Below, in pieces: positions 1 through 12,819 of a DNA stretch of 64,000 nucleotides. The notes below the pieces were generated by a model, which had not been told where the DNA came from, did no database searches, and saw only the letters and a program-made list of their open reading frames with translations. Positions within the stretch are counted from its first letter, which is position 1, and the number at the start of each line of letters is the position of its first letter. The position numbers and the translations under genes are program-made. The DNA lies in NCBI GenBank assembly GCA_026182355.1, contig JAPFBL010000103.1, positions 1,550,001-1,614,000 on the forward strand. The letters are read 5' to 3'. This stretch comes from Hermatobates lingyangjiaoensis. Its lineage: Eukaryota; Arthropoda; Insecta; Hemiptera; Hermatobatidae.

Positions 1-2252
1 GAATGAGGTGTTCTGGAGCATCAGTTATGTGAACACTGAACCAAAGAAACCTTTCATTTAACTTTAGCTTCCACTAATTGAGTCAAAATTATAATAATTG
101 ACAGATGAATATATGTCTCATCCCACAGACTCTTGACTATAAACTGATGAAAAATCTATATATCGATTTGCACAATGAAAAACATGCTATTTAATGTTAA
201 CATGAAATGAAGATACCACCCAGCAATTCGGTTCTAGAGAGTTTCTCCTAACTTGCCTACGTAATATGCATATACACATCACAATATATAGTATACAACT
301 AGCTGTTTGACAGGAGCGCAAAAACTCTTCCGTGCAAAGGCAAATTTTAAATTTGTATATTTTGAATTGTAATGCAACAAATAATTTATATTAGTAACCA
401 TAAGGCTCCTCCTACTTAAACTTTTGTTTTATATTCATTTATGATAAAAATCAGGCAAAAAATTAACTCCTCAAAATTATGTTTTCACTGAATACTTTAC
501 CACTTAAAAGGTTGTCAGAGGGGTAGGATTGACCGTTTCCCCATTTTAAATGTACTAATTATTAATTTACTTTGCAAGAGGTCTTCCAAGTCAGCTGACG
601 ACTACTATGTTAGGTGTCATTCAAAAACAGTTGTAAATTTTTATACGTATCGAATAAATAATCTTAGTTTTCTCCAACAATTCCGCATTCAGTTCTACAC
701 TTCCAAGGAATGAAAACCGATGCTTTTATATTCTGACCTGTTCATATTCATACATTTAATTAAAATTCTTTTTAATTTGCAATAGAATAAAATTATTAAT
801 AATAAGGACTATCTCAGTTTTAAATTCTCTTTTCAAAAGATTTAGGGTCAATAATAAACGAAATCATTATATTACAAACTTTTTATTCGTGTATCGTTAA
901 AAATCTGGAGTGGCATACACTCAATTTACCATAACCAATAATATTATCAAATTCGTTGATAATCAATTGAGTTTTGGTTCCATTTTAATCTAGCTATCGT
1001 GTAGACGTAATACCAAAACTATGGAAAAAAATAACGATCTCTTTTCTTTTAATGTGGTTATATTCAATTTAATGTTATAAAAATTGTAAATCATTGATCA
1101 ATCTGATATGTTGTTTTATTAAACTGAAGACTTGATTGTCACCGGACTCGTGCTCATCGCGACAACATCTGTCATATTAGGCGTCTTCTTTTCGTTTCTA
1201 AATTCAACTTCAGTTTACGTTTCCTCAATGAACATAATAATTGTCCACAGAGAATTATCTTTTGCTACCATTAGGTTTCGACATGATTTGCCAAAAACTC
1301 TTATACCGATTAAACGTTTTTGGAACGTATTCATATAAAATGTGTTTATGGGTTTCTGCTTATACCAGAAATTCTTTTTTCTTTACTAGTCTACATTGTT
1401 CACATGATGTTAGTTTCACCGTCCATACTTGTTAGTTGCGTGCATTTTTAAGTTAAGGGGTTAAAAATACTTGGTTAAAATAGCCGGTTAGACATCGTAC
1501 ACTTATTTTTAAATCCTTCTTTTAATGATTTATTATGTGTATTTTAAATTAAATTCAGTTAACTGATTTTTAATATATTCAGTTAAGTGAATTTAGATGA
1601 GTTTTTTTAGACAAAGTGATGTCCTATTGTTCTAGGCACCTTGAATCTTCTTCCATTTTGCCATTGTAACTCTGAAAAAGCTGGAGTGTTGTATAAAAGT
1701 GCTCCACGTCTTTGAATGTTGGCTTGACCTTAAACTTTTCTAACCTGTCCAATGCCCTACTCCTTTAAACTCCCTTGCCTAAGAAAGCTTTCAAATCATC
1801 TGGCCATTTTTGATCATTTTGATACTCCCTTAAAATATTCTATGAAAAGCATTCTATCTGGAAACATACTAAGACACACTTGTGTTTGTCTTTTACCAAA
1901 GCTAATTTGGGTATGTTTCTCATTTTACAACCAATACATTCAATACTTTTGTTTTATTACAGCAGTGAAGTAACTCTGTTGAGTGGAAATATAGATTTGG
2001 AGTTAAAACATTTTAATCTACATAAGAATCTAATACAGCAAAATAATGCGTTTATACCAATTAGTGAATGTATTTCTTATATGTGTTTCCAGTCTAAAGA
2101 CGTTTTCGCATCCACTGAGAGTTCTAGTTTAGTATTTTTAATGAATATGTCTTTGGGACCAATTTTCTTCTTATTGGAAAATGTGTCCAGCAACTTGGAT
2201 AGCATGGCCTTAATGTTAGTGTCATCATAACTTCCAACAAAAATCGAAACAA
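1..2252. other. AT-rich non-coding DNA, no gene seen
   Basis: No open frame here resembles a protein I recognise, and no splice-bounded exon stands out. The only structure noted is the stretch around 905-990, which contains ATCTGGAGTGGCATACACTC. This also occurs at about 57525-57545, so a piece of a dispersed repeat is present. The rest is simple AT-rich sequence that could be intron or intergenic. Confidence 0.5.
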
Positions 2253-2605
2253 CATGTCAATAAAAAAAAAAAAAAAAAAGAAAGAAAGAACTCCGGGGAT
2301 CTCAAAGTATTTAACTCCATCAAAATCTCTAGATCAAATTGTTTCATGATCATTGTGCTTAGCTCATGTATAGAAAAGTAAAAAGGCGCAAAAGCCTATC
2401 CATAAGTTTAGTGGTAAAACGACAATGGCTACGTGACTTTCTGTCGTCATAAAGCTTAAACATATTTATGGAGTGCCACCAATGGGTGTCCACCCGATTT
2501 CCGCCACATAATCAAAAGCTAAAGGAGTAACCCTGAAATCAAAATTACTTCTAAATACATGAAATTGTAGTCGAAGTATCAAAAAAAAAAAAAAAAAAAA
2601 AAGAA
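2253..2605. repeat. Poly-A runs and degenerate TIR-element fragment
   Basis: Two long A runs (about 2262-2279 and 2581-2602) bracket a sequence at 2290-2360 with the words CTCAAAG, ACTCCATCAAAATCTC, AGATCAAA and CATGATCA. The same order of words appears in the terminal parts of the repeat family at 6459-7148 and 57940-58755, so this is probably a decayed end of that family. The A runs may be retroposition tails, but no target duplication was found. Confidence 0.4.
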
Positions 2606-2944
2606 GTTTAGTGGTCTATATTAATGTGAGTGTTTTATCGAATGCTATGTCGCACCTTAAAACTACGGAACTCATAATTAAAATCATAAATTCAATTTCT
2701 TAATTTATATATAATTATTATTTATTATATATTATTTTTTTATTTTATTAATCCTTAATTTTCTGTTCTGTTGAATTTTATACTTACAAACATTTCTTTT
2801 TATTATTATTTTTTTTATTGTATATTTTTTTCTCGTTGCTATTCTTCTTCAGCATTCTTACTAGTCTTTTTCGTTTTCATTATGGCCAACCTGTACATAT
2901 TCTGTAAAGCTTTCCAGTTGGCTTTCGTCCTCTAGTCACTCAAC

Positions 2945-3000
2945 TTCCTTTCCTGAGGACGACCGTTAAAAGGGTCGTAATAACGAATGTGAGTCCTAAT
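2945..3000 (+). ncRNA. Degenerate hammerhead-like motif of a Penelope-type terminal repeat
   Basis: CTGAGGA at 2953-2959 is followed by an inverted pair (CGACC and GGTCG) and then by a mutated GAAA region and GAGTCC. This order matches the better copy at about 50667-50712 on the other strand, where the stem is CGACCG/CGGTCG. The catalytic GAAA is damaged, so this is a relic. The assignment rests on similarity to the other copies in the window. Confidence 0.4.
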
Positions 3001-4108
3001 TTATCTTTTTCATTCGTGCTTCTCAAAGTTTTTAAAGTATATAGTCCGATTGAATCTGTTTTCATTTGAAGGTATACATATTGATAAAAGTATCAACCGT
3101 GAAACAGAAACAAAAATTAAGTTTATCACGGTTAGTTCATCAAGTTCAAATTCAACTCTCATTGCCAACGTTTCGGTTTTTATTTGAGACCTTTTTAATA
3201 GACAGAAGTATTAATTTTGAAACAGAAAAACAAAGAATTACATTAGAGATTATTTTACGAAAAAAAATGGTCTGTGGATTTCAACAACAACTGCCTAGGT
3301 TCAATAAACATGTGACACTGAACTGAAAAACAAGCAAGGTTACCTTGCAAGTTCAGTTACATTGCAGTTCAGTTAATCCCATCAAAATAAATATTTTTAG
3401 TACGTTCTGTAGTTTTGAATGTTAATGGATCATCAACGGCCAGGGGGGGGGGGGGGTGAAAAATCTTACAATCGCCCGTCGTAATTTAGCCCCGGCAAAA
3501 ATAGTTGCTGCTCCACTGACCTAACTAACCACAAACATGCCACATATACAAACACAAGTATTTCATAAAAGAAAAAGAAGCCAAATACTGACTCAAGGCA
3601 CTAAAAAGACGTAAATAATCATAATTTTGTTATATAATTATTCCATTATTGCTATAATTTGTTCATAGTAGCGTAAAACTTTGGCCTGCCGTTGTTACTT
3701 TGACTGGAGAAAATTTTGACATTGTAGTATGGATTGCAGCGTAAAATAGTGACACAGAGCATAGTTTCTTACGAAGTTAAAACTTGTTAATGTTTTATTT
3801 ATCATGATGTATCGATTTTAAATATTTCCTGCAATTCTTGTTATAAAATTTAAAAATATTATCATTAATATAATAATGTCATTTTATTTATTACCGTAAA
3901 AAATAGGTAGTAACCAATAATGATCAAACGATGTGATTGAAGTAAATTATTCCTGAGATCTATATATTTATAAATCTGTTAAGGTTTATCTACTAATGAG
4001 TTTTAATTTAACTTTAACTTGAGTAAACCAAACATAGGTTCTTTATAGCATGATAGATTGTAAAGTTTGGAATCACTTGTAGAAATCGCCATTTCAAGTG
4101 ACCTATTA
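3001..4108. other. AT-rich non-coding DNA with a poly-G run
   Basis: No gene is recognisable. A 13-14 base G run lies at about 3444-3457, followed by a slightly GC-richer patch to 3520. Near 3160-3195, read on the - strand, there is GAAACGTTGGC. The same word occurs in the foldback at 20745-20895, so this is probably a worn copy of that repeat. Confidence 0.4.
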
Positions 4109-4745
4109 TCTCTATATATAAAGTTCCTGAGTTTGTTTGTGTGTTTGTTTGTTCACCGATTTTCGTGGCGATAGAGACCTAAAATTAAATATATATTATT
4201 TATTACCTGAATAATGTTAAAAAGAAAATTATCACTATATTCAGAAAAATGGAGCCAGGGTAGCAAGAGTTTTGCGTGCTCGCCGATGACAGTTGTGCAA
4301 ATCTATTATATGTAAGAGTTACAAACATTATTTTTAATTTAATATTTTCGTAATATAAATATTGTTAATAAACCAAAGGCATGCAGCCAGGGTAGCCCAC
4401 TGGCTTGCGTACTAGCTGATGACAGTAGCACAACTATATTAAAAATGAATGTAACAAAAAAAATGTTTGAATTTGAAATTTGAATCATATAAACAATGAA
4501 GTAAAGGCATGGATCTAGGGTAGCCAGTCGCATGCGTGCTCGCCGATGACAGTATTTAAAATGTATTATATTTAAATGTAACAACAAAACATTTGTAATT
4601 TAAGATTTGTGAAACATAAACACTGGTAATAAAATAAAAGAATGGAACAAGAGTTGGTTAGAGGTTTGAGTGCTCTCTGATGACAGTAGTACAAATGAGT
4701 TTAAATAAATGTACAAATACATATATAATAAACTACTACATGAGA
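4109..4745 (+). repeat. Helitron-like 5' end followed by about four 130-bp tandem repeats
   Basis: The block opens with TCTCTATATATAAAG and continues with GTTTGTTTGT and CACCGATTTTCGTGG, a sequence style typical of insect Helitron/Helentron 5' ends. About four tandem units of roughly 100-134 bp follow, starting near 4246, 4379, 4507 and 4641. Each carries a variant of GCTCGCCGATGACAGT. Internal tandem repeats are common in Helentron-type non-autonomous elements. The 3' part probably continues into the next block. No transposase or helicase is encoded here. Confidence 0.5.
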
Positions 4746-5170
4746 GGTTAAAAATGAATAATTTTAGAAACAATCTTGACCACAACTGTCAGATAAAATA
4801 CGAATGTTCTAAGGCAATATTATGAAGACACATTCCTTTCATTAATGTTATTTTATTTTAAGTAAATAAATTAAATATTTCAATTTACAAGTTTTGTTTG
4901 TTTTAAATATATTTCATTGAATATGTAGCCTGAATTGATGTTTTATTTATTTATATGATAAACAGATGACTTTTGTTTTACTTTTAAATGATCTTTATTT
5001 CGCTAAATATAGTTACTGTGCATATATCTTGGATCATGTTAAGAATACTATATCAAAAGCTTTGGCCGTATAACAATCTGTTTTTGTGTCTTAATAACAA
5101 GAAACAACAATTAAAATTATCCCTGTCAATCATGTTCAGTGAATTAATCTGAATACCTATTGCTAACAAA
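4735..5170 (+). repeat. Dispersed repeat shared with 21147-21640
   Basis: The order of sequence words here is repeated at about 21147-21640: ATATAATAAACTA, CGAATGTTCT, ACATTCCT, TGCATATATCTTG, CTTAATAACAAGA and CCTGTCAATCA. Similarity is patchy, roughly three quarters by eye. It follows directly on the tandem-repeat block and probably forms the 3' part of the same non-autonomous Helitron-like family. No coding potential is seen. Confidence 0.5.
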
Positions 5171-6458
5171 ATGTTATGACTTGAATTTGGTTGTTAGTGA
5201 TCTTATAAGAAAAAGATTTTTCCTTAAGCGTTATCCTTGAACAACCTGTTTCGGAAGACTTATCAGTTTTGTGTAATAGAAGAGTTAACTAACGGATATA
5301 TATAACAGATATATATAACGGATATATATATATATATAACTACCTGCATATATATCCAGGAATTTGTATATATACAAATATACTATCCGCAATATTTATA
5401 AAGGGATATGAAATATCCCTTTACATTTCATTATATTATACTAAAGTTTAAAATGAATTTAAATATAAACTTGAGTTTGTAAATTAATTTATGTGTTCAA
5501 GAAGAAATTAATGAACTTATGTCATCTGGGTTATTCAGACACACACGTACACACGCACATACACACACTCAACTGCCTAAGAAACTTCTAAAATGAGGGG
5601 CTCAAAATATTTAAATTATTTAATTATTGTAAATTAATAATTAATAATTTAATTTAAAATTAAAAATTTAGTCGTTGTTATACATTTTAATTAATTATTT
5701 AACTATTTTAATTATTACTATATTTGAAATACTTTTGAGTACTTTCTGGGGTGAGAAAATACGGTTACATCAATAATGAACGGATTTGTATGATATTTTA
5801 GACACATAGTAAAAAGATGTGTTTGTGAAGAAAAAATATTTTTTTTACCTTATATTTGCAATCGATGGGAAGACGTAGGAAAGACTGGGTGCAGTGCAAT
5901 GCCGGTACGATCTTAGGAAATGGTCGTGTGGGAGGAGCTAGCACCTCCCTTATAACAAGTTCCGCCAGTTATATCCCCTTCCGAAGGCTGTTTCTCAGTA
6001 AGCCTGGAATTATCTTCTAAGCGAATTCAAATCATCCCCGATTTAAATTTAGTAGCAACTTATATATCGTCATTATATATTCTCTAAACTATTCTTAATA
6101 TTACTTGAAGTATTGCAACATCTTTTCTTGCATCAGCCTATCAAACTTATCTCAGCTAAGAAAAAATAAGTGCGGGCCTTTTCTATAAACTAAATTAGCT
6201 GTAGCTCATAGTCACTCATCCTAACTCAGTTTTTTATATGCATTTATATAGTAAAATTACTGACGACACACAAAGAGCAACTTAAGTGAAATCTCACTAT
6301 TTGTGTGGTCAGTCCCTAATTTTTATTTACTCATTATTTAAAATTATGGTAAAAGAATCCACATAGAAAATATATATAGAATAACGTGTTTCAATGCTAT
6401 CTTTTTATTCATCAGGTCAATCCAGAACACAAATTATTTTTGATTTTATATTTTTACA
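5171..6458. other. Non-coding DNA with short AT and CA microsatellites
   Basis: No gene is seen. Short ATATAT tracts lie at 5295-5340 and a CA-rich patch at 5540-5570. A GC-richer stretch at 5875-6010 shows no recognisable coding or RNA feature. Confidence 0.4.
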
Positions 6459-7148
6459 TTACTATAAGTAAAGTACAGTGATCGCGAAAAAATTTGATCT
6501 TGAGATTTTGATGGAATTACGTATTTTGATGTCCTAGAAGACGTATTATGAAGTTTTTTCGATGATATCTGTGTGTGTGTTTGTGTGGGTGGGTGTATGC
6601 GTGGGTGGTTGAGTATGTATCTAAAGTTTTTGATAGGTCAAGTGGTTATATGCTTGTATATTCCATACAAGCTTTCAGATTGATACATAAGACAAGATAT
6701 TTATATTTTATTGGAAAAAAAATATTTTTCTTTGTTTTAAATATTGACGATTTTTTCAGTTATTACATTTGAAGCTTCCAAAAGAATCTCAATACTGCAA
6801 GATTCCAGAGTCAAGTAGTATAGGAGAAAAAAATTTGTTTAACATTATTGCCAAAAAAGAAACTTTCCTATCATGCATAATTGTTCCCAAAGAATATGGT
6901 TCATCTACACTATGAGGTCCATTTTTGTGTAAAATGTCAATTTGATCTATCAAAGATTGCCTGCGGCGTGCATAAACTTTTGAAACACACACATCCACGT
7001 ACCCAGCCATGCACACACATACAGTCATCATAAAAAAAAAAACCGTCATACAACCTCAAAACATGAATATCCTAAAATCTCATGATCTTTTCGTCATTCT
7101 TTTTATAAATTTTTCACTACCACTATACTTCACTTATAGTAAAGTAAT
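6459..7148. mobile_element. Foldback/TIR non-autonomous element, about 690 bp
   Basis: The two ends are diverged inverted repeats of about 200 bp. The left end starts TTACTATAAGTAAAGTA and runs through ATCTTGAGATTTTGATGG and a GT-rich tract. The right end, read in reverse, gives ACTATAAGTGAAGTATAG, then ATGAGATTTT, then a similar GT-rich tract and ATCTTTGATAGATCAA. Related sequence occurs at 8640-9320 and 57940-58755. No transposase is encoded. Target duplications could not be defined, so the superfamily is unknown. Confidence 0.55.
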
Positions 7149-7149
7149 A

Positions 7150-8400
7150 ATTCTGTGCAGCAAGCTCATAATATCCTCCAGAACATATGTTCAAAAACAG
7201 TTATTGTAACATTTTTCAATCAGAATAAAAATGAACGTAAGTAATATTTTGGAAATTATAATGATTACATAACCTATTGATAAGTATATACACCAAGTGA
7301 AATACGCAGTTTATAATTTCCTATATTTTTTTATTAACCCATTATATACTGAATTCTTGGCCCTGATAAATTTAATTGGACTACATCATAAATTATCTAT
7401 AATGGATAAATTATCTTTATCTATTGAGTTGGATAGAGGTTAAAAATAACGTCATTGTATTTGGGTCATTTAAAATGACCAGGTAGCATTGAACTAGCAC
7501 AATTATAGTTTCAAAAAATTCTCTATTTACGTAATTGCTTTTTACAAAATCTAAATGTTTATTTGTAATAGTTACTGTATAATTATGACTAACAACCAAC
7601 TCATATGATTTAATCTACTGGTAGAGGAATAGTTAAAGATGGAGAGGAAATAATTATATACTTATATCTGGAGGAATGGACCAATGGATAGGTAAAAGTA
7701 TACTTTACAGCAAAACTAATCAATCTATATCATTCTTTAATAATAATTTATTAATTCTAATACTATTTTACTATAATTTAAGATTCAATTTATATTATTT
7801 TTAATACTGTTGCCTGAAAAAAACAGTATTTTTAATACTGTTTGATTGAAATTTTCCAATAAATTTACACAAAACTCTAACTAAACTTTCGGGTGAAACA
7901 TATGAAACTGAACTTACATTTAATCATAAGGTTTCAATATTTATGTGAATCTTTTTCACAAAAACATATGCAGCAAGAAAAAGAATTTAATAATTCGTTC
8001 AATTCAATTTAGGTTGAACTATCAAAAGATTTTTTATTTTTTTATTAAAAGAACTGTTTATCATCTCTAAAGGATTGAACATTAACTTAGAATTAACATT
8101 TTCACAATATAAGATAGTTTCAAATTATTTCTTATACTATATTTTTGATTACGGTTGCATTTGATTTATCAGTTTTTGTAGTTTTTATATTATCGTTTTC
8201 AAGTTTTAAATGAGTGTCAATAAACGTTTAGAGACATCAACAATTTTCTTCTAACCTTTAAATCCAAAAACAGTCTCATATAGCATATTTAAATTAAGGA
8301 CATCCATATTTTTTATTTTTTTTTTAATTACACAAAAACGTTCAAATCATTAAAAAATTTAATAACTTTAAAATTAAAAAAATTCTAAATTTTAAACTTT
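7150..8400. other. AT-rich non-coding DNA, nothing recognised
   Basis: No gene, RNA or repeat could be supported. The open frames are short and low in complexity. Confidence 0.4.
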
Positions 8401-8410
8401 TAATTTAAAA

Positions 8411-8416
8411 CATACC

Positions 8417-8483
<67 letters not shown>
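8411..8483. repeat. (CA)n microsatellite
   Basis: An almost uninterrupted CA dinucleotide tract of about 70 bases. Open frames over it (poly Cys-Val) are artefacts of the repeat. Confidence 0.9.
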
Positions 8484-8485
<2 letters not shown>

Positions 8486-8639
8486 AGTGAAATGTCAGTG
8501 AAAACTTTCATCAACTTGTCATCAAAATGTGACAAAGTTGATGAAACAAAGTTTTTCACAAAAATTAAGTACAACTTGTTTGCTGGTGATTTGGCTTCAC
8601 TGACGTTTCACTATTAAAAATTTAAGCTTTTTATTGCTT

Positions 8640-8791
8640 TAGTATAAGTAAATCTTATTTCTCATTACTTTAATGAGTAAATCTCGATATGTTGATGATA
8701 AAAGTTAATAAAATTAAAATTAAAAATTAATAAAAATTACATATTTTGTGGCCCCAGAAATCTTTTTTTGAAGGTTTTTCGATGATGTGTG

Positions 8792-8826
<35 letters not shown>

Positions 8827-9320
8827 ATATATGTGTGGGTATGTACCCAAAGTATGTGGCCGCCCTGCGGTCCAGAATCTTTGATGGATAAATTGATATT
8901 TTACACAATCATGGTGTAGATGAGGTCCAATTTGGGATCAATTATTCATGATGGGAAAGTTACTTTTTATGCCAAAAACCGGTTTCTAGACTACATTTTT
9001 TTCCCTAACTACATATTCGAGAGTCTTCAACTTTTGGAATTATCTAGGCAAAGAATTTTACAAGCTACAAAGTTTGACGGATAAAAATGAAGCTATGCCT
9101 AAAATTAGTGGATCTTCAGGAGGATGAGTTGAAATAATGTTTTTTGACGTTAAACTGCGCATTAAAAAACATGAAAATTTGCCAAATAATTGTACAAAAA
9201 ATTAACAATTTATAAACAAATTTACATAACGGCAAAGAGCAATAACGCTATAAGAACTGATTATTTATCCTAGACCAACGGATCACCTGCTATACTTGTC
9301 GAATTTATTGATATTTATTT
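8640..9320 (+). repeat. Copy of the 6459-7148 / 57940-58755 dispersed element
   Basis: From about 8720 the text runs parallel to the - strand of 57940-58755. Shared words are CGATGATGTGTGTG, GGTCCAGAATCTTTGATGGA, CATGATGGGAAAGT and, at the far end, GCAATAACGCTATAA and the CACCTGCTATACTTGTCGAA region. The element holds no protein-coding frame. It contains GT microsatellites at 8785-8830. This is a good full-length comparison copy for defining the family. Confidence 0.6.
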
Positions 9321-9345
9321 ACATTTACATTTACATTTACAATTA
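9308..9345. repeat. (TTTACA)n short tandem repeat
   Basis: About five units of ATTTAC lie just past the end of the dispersed element. They are short and of no apparent function. Confidence 0.7.
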
Positions 9346-10665
9346 CTAATATACTTTTTTTCAATATACATTTACAGCAACCTTATAACAGAGTACAACA
9401 CGCAGAAAAAAGATACCAGTCGCTCAGAGTAAATTGATATGTATAATTTTTGGCAAATGGAAAGAAAAATGATTTTTATTAAATGCTATGAAACCATAAA
9501 ATTTCAAGGGTGATAATTCTAAATTATTCAAAATTTATATACAATTTTTACATTGTTTGAAAAATTCTTTGAAGGATAAGTAATATATGTAATTATCTTA
9601 CATCTTAATTTAAAAATCATTTTAAAGCGACATTTAAAATAGTGTCTGACATTTTTCAGACAAAAAAGTAATATTTCCAAGTTTTAAATGGGAAAATTTG
9701 TTTTAAATATTTAATGTAGAAGGAGGTCAAGTAAAATATATAAGAGATGCACTGGCTATTTGAACAAAAGTCATATTCTCCCTAAGACATTACTTCTTAA
9801 CACAAAATATACACTTTCACTTTTCAAAAATGTTATTACTGCTGTAGTCATACTAATGATGTACGAGTATGTATCAGTGGTATGACATACAAAACTAAGT
9901 ACGAGTATACTTATTGATAACTGGATCAACCACTATCTGTACTACCTCCAGGAATGAAAGATTAATAAATATCTTCTATTTATATATTTATATGATGCCT
10001 CAATAAAAAATTGTTTATTGTATACCCAAAAAATATGATATTATGAGTAGTTATACTAAAGTTGAGTGTAGGCCAGTTCAGATTTTTATTAGAGAAATGA
10101 GAGAATAGCCTACACATTTACATATATCTGTGTGAATGTTGTCATAACATACACAAAGGTCAGACTAGTAAATCAGAAAGAAATTGTTAATCAAACTTCA
10201 AATTATTCTAACAGCAACAAGACGGACATATATTTTCTTAACTTAAAGAAGAGAACAATAAAATGAAACTTATTGTAGATAACAGGTGCAGTATAAAATC
10301 CAATTGATAAATAACAATTTCGATTCAATAAAATATTAAGTTCAACACTAGACGATCACTAGAATTAAGATTTAACTAATTAGCGTTTAAAGTTTTCTCT
10401 TTAAGACTTCATAATATTTTTATTTTGTCAGAAAAATATTAAAACATCTAAGAAAAATGTCAGCGTCATAAAATCACCAAAAAATTAGCTTAAAATTAGT
10501 ATGCGTTTTGTAATATCGAATGGAAGAATCCATTCCTCGTATTTCAATATTACCCAAAGATAATGTGACTGTTTTATATTGAAAGAGTTACTATATTATA
10601 TATTACCAATATTACAAGTAAAATTTAAGTTTTAGCAAAATGTTAAGCCAACCTCGTTAGTATTA
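9346..10665. other. AT-rich non-coding DNA, nothing recognised
   Basis: No coding region, RNA gene or repeat was supported. The text is AT-rich with scattered short open frames only. Confidence 0.4.
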
Positions 10666-10679
10666 GTTTTCAGATGAAA

Positions 10680-11015
10680 GATTTATTATTATTTATTTGC
10701 CAACGCCCACCCTTGAGTATTGGGCTATTCGGTGACGCGCTGTCCAGTAGAGATACGACTCTGCATAGATGTTTATGGGATGTTAAGATAGAGTCGAAGC
10801 AGGACAGTCCTATAAGTGTTGTACAGCCGTTGTCTCATGATGGCAGAGAGGACACTCTGGAGATGTCAGAACACCATTGCAGTGAAGATGCTTCCCGAGG
10901 TAGTTGTGTCCAGTTTTCATACGGAAGGTGGCCACACTTACGTATCTTGGCAGTTTTGGGTTGATGGGTCCTTAGGAGGTAAGACTCTCCTAACTCCTGC
11001 CAGCAGCCAGAAGAC
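10680..11015 (-). mobile_element. 5'-truncated LINE fragment with 14-bp target duplication
   Basis: A GC-richer insert of 336 bp is flanked by the exact direct repeat GTTTTCAGATGAAA (10666-10679 and 11016-11029). On the - strand the insert ends in an A-rich tail (AAATAAATAATAATAAAT), as expected for a target-primed insertion. The - strand translation contains C-P-L-C-H-H-E-T and then VQHLL with DCP nearby. This resembles the CCHC-type knuckle near the C-terminus of Jockey/R1-type LINE ORF2 (pattern CxxCxxxxETxxHxLxxC). The reading frame is broken. The insertion is judged from the duplication plus tail; the clade is inferred. Confidence 0.65.
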
Positions 11016-11029
11016 GTTTTCAGATGAAA

Positions 11030-12540
11030 TATAATATTATTTTTAAGACAGTAACAATCAATAAGAAGCTAGACCTCGAAAAACACACAGTGTGACATTT
11101 AACTATATTTAATAAAGATTGTTGTTTCTTAAAAATAGTATAACACAATTTTATCATTTTTTTATTGTTAAGTAAAATTTTGTAATCCAAGAATGTGTTC
11201 AAAATCTACATATAACGTTTTGTAGATGGCAATTTTATAAAGAGTCATGCAAGATCAAAAATGGGTTACTACTTTGCATCTATGAAATATTATTTATTTC
11301 AAATGATTCAAAAGTACTGAACGTTTATACTTCTATATAATTATAAATAGCTAGGATCAACTGACACAGTTTACTGGACCTACTCCCAAATCGGGGACAT
11401 GAAAACTTTTTTTGTAACTTCATTAATTATTATCATTTTTTATTTACTGCAAATTAATTAAAGATTTGTTCATGGTAGGCTTTTAGTACAAAGATATTGC
11501 CTGCACAAGATAACGTTTTTGTAAACAGAATTTGTAGTCTGCAAAAAGTATGATCATCTGATTAAGTAATTCATTTTAGAATCATTTAATAAAATATCCA
11601 AGGACTATTCAATTATTACTTTATTATTGAGCAGTATTTAATTCCCACTGTTTTTATGGTATTATAAATAAGTCATCATATCGAAGAAAATTACTCAATA
11701 CTCAGTGTTACTAATAAGAGAAACATTTTGTCTCCCGCTAGAATATGTACTCTCCAATACATCACAGAAGTACTGTATGGTAAAATTGGAAAATTGAATT
11801 AATTAATGAAGGTGAAGAACAGAATGAAACATCTCTTTAGACGCTAATTGTATTTTGGGTTGACAAGGGGCCGAAGTGTGGCTCCTTTAAAATTGCGCAC
11901 CTACTGAAAAATATAATACGAAAAACTATAATAGGGACACAAACAATGCGTTTGCTCACAAATCCACATGCTAACAACTCCCTACATGAATGACAGATGA
12001 GAACCAGTGTTCAACATGTTCATGGCAATGATAAGTGGCAAAGAACACAAACAAAGACAATAATGAAGTCATGTAGAAGACAAATGGATAAAAGTATACA
12101 GGTTTTATTGCATGCTTTAAGCAATAGGTTTTTCATATTTTATTTTCAGTTTTGAGCATGATTAAAGTAAAGAAATTTCAGATACAATTTGAAACTGTTA
12201 TTTTATAATTGTTTTAAAAACAATAATATATAAAGTATCTCTTAAGATTTTTGTAATTAAGATAATTTGTGATTACATCATTGCATTCTCAATTATTCTG
12301 AAATAATAATTATGATATGTTAATGACTATAGTATGCTAATGATTATAGTATATAATGTATCTAATATATTTTTCAACTTTCAGTACATTTCAGATGTTT
12401 TTATAATAAAGTATCGTCAAGTATTGTTGATGGACACAAAAAAAAGTTTTATGTTTTGTTCTTTGTACACAGATTTTTGTTTAATAGCCAGGTTTAGACT
12501 TATTGTCTGGGCACAAAATGAAGGATCCCATTAATTATTG
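11030..12540. other. AT-rich non-coding DNA, nothing recognised
   Basis: No gene or repeat family was supported in this stretch. Confidence 0.4.
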
Positions 12541-12544
12541 ACAT

Positions 12545-12815
12545 TTTTAAATACCAGGTTCTTAAGTCCTCTGGGGAGAGGTGAGCAGATAATATTGAGG
12601 GACAATGCATGCGGGGATCTAGAAGTAGTTATCCTGTAGGGCACTACACCACAAAGCTACACTGTAAATAGTGAAATGTGTGAACGGTCAGAAGGAAGTT
12701 AAAGACCTCACTACAAGATAGTGTAAATGTCTCGTATAAGATGACAGATAAACAGCAGCAGTGCAACCCAGAAGAAACGACTGTGGAGTTGCATCCAAGA
12801 GGTGCAAAATATTTC
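12545..12815. other. GC-richer patch of unknown origin
   Basis: About 270 bases from CCAGGTTCTTAAGTCC to AAGAGGTGCAAAAT stand out as more GC-rich than the surroundings. Stops interrupt all frames and no family was recognised. It may be a transposon fragment, but no ends, duplications or second copy were found in the window. Confidence 0.3.
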
Positions 12816-12819
12816 AATT

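Noticed and set aside
8392..8574. Open frame rich in Cys-Val over 8411-8483
   Set aside because: It is a translation of a (CA)n microsatellite; the composition is a repeat artefact.
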